DNA from: Macrosoma leucophasiata
Lineage: Eukaryota; Arthropoda; Insecta; Lepidoptera; Hedylidae
Direction of reading: 5' to 3'
DNA: 64,000 nt
Assembly (NCBI GenBank): GCA_036365455.1
Contig: JAWQUS010000030.1
Coordinates: 20,728,001 to 20,792,000, forward strand
The notes beneath the pieces were generated by a model, which was not told the DNA's origin, did no database searches, and was given only the letters and a program-made list of their open reading frames with translations. This document shows, piece by piece, positions 63,438 through 64,000 of the stretch (position 1 is its first letter; each line of letters starts with the position of its first letter). The position numbers and the translations under genes are program-made.

Positions 63438-64000
63438 TGAGAGACCTTGATTTTCTTAACTCCAATTAACTAATTCACTCTCCAATCCAATTAAGTTAAC
63501 AATAAAGTGTGAATTAAGATCACACACGTGTGGCTTTGACGAGTTTGCGTTTCCCATTACTTTTTAGACAAAATAACTACCTACAGTAGGTAATTTCATT
63601 TTTGCTCAGCAATAAATATCAGTTTATAAGCCAATGAAGATAAGGCGTCAAACTTAGGGATGCAAAAGCATCAACAATACGTTAGTTTATATTAAGAGCT
63701 AGTATTTTTAGCCAAACATTTTTAAAACATCGACATAATTACCATCCAATAAAAAACTGACAGCGATCGCCCGTAGTTTTGCATTTGTTTTAGTGCCTAT
63801 AACCCACATTAATTGTCGGATGAAAATATAGTTAAGGCTGTTTATAAACGAAGCGTAACTTAGTTTGGTGGATTTCATGATATCTTGGATCGTATAATGA
63901 TGTCTTTATTGCAAGTCAATTTAGTTACAGCCATTTTGTTTCGATAACAACTTGTATAAAGACAACAAGACTTGTGTGCGTTTTGGCTAAGCTGTAAGTA
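63438..64000. other. No gene seen
   Basis: AT-rich sequence to the window edge. Confidence 0.45.

Overview
The window is animal nuclear DNA, almost certainly from a moth or butterfly. It is AT-rich and gene-poor, with no bacterial or phage layout. Evidence for Lepidoptera: about two dozen copies of a ~280 bp repeat running from ACTGGTGGTAG to poly(A), which recalls the 3' end of Bombyx BMC1-type elements (from memory); a Mag-like Ty3/gypsy element; non-LTR elements whose ORF1 has a PHD finger and a baculovirus-FP-like C-terminus; and several dispersed repeats typical of the group. Species cannot be told from the sequence.

Layout. 1-3410: repeat debris and one possible terminal exon (539-661, -). 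3411-8535: a complete 4.8 kb Mag-like LTR retrotransposon (3607-8409) nested in a non-LTR fragment, with identical 134 bp LTRs, a 5 bp target duplication and one open gag-pol frame. 8536-15550: fragments of non-LTR elements, a GC-rich MITE, BMC1-like copies, a (CACCCG)7 tract and a SINE. 15685-17057 (-): the best host gene, a two-exon gene for a predicted secreted, cysteine-free protein of 185 residues; its intron carries a 486 bp foldback element with an 8 bp target duplication. 17160-43450: repeats of at least ten families, five tRNA-like SINE copies, a 101 bp minisatellite, a possible TATA promoter near 27880, and a 5'-truncated LINE (32838-33985). 43797-45118: a LINE copy with a large internal deletion.

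46661-51550 (-) holds a non-LTR retrotransposon with both ORFs open, so possibly recent or active. 53455-57722 (+) holds a second one, nearly full length, with one frameshift in the reverse transcriptase. 57853-57961 is a 49 bp-arm hairpin, and 58390-58523 is a PIF/Harbinger-like MITE flanked by TAA. The last 5 kb holds SINEs, an RTE-clade 3' end and a possible terminal exon (63331-63437, +).

The genes do not form a pathway. The window is a record of nested insertions, which gives relative ages: Mag into LINE, SINE into BMC1-like repeat, LINE 3' end into BMC1-like repeat. Family names rest on motif recognition and memory; no searches were run. ATG positions were checked by eye where a start is stated.
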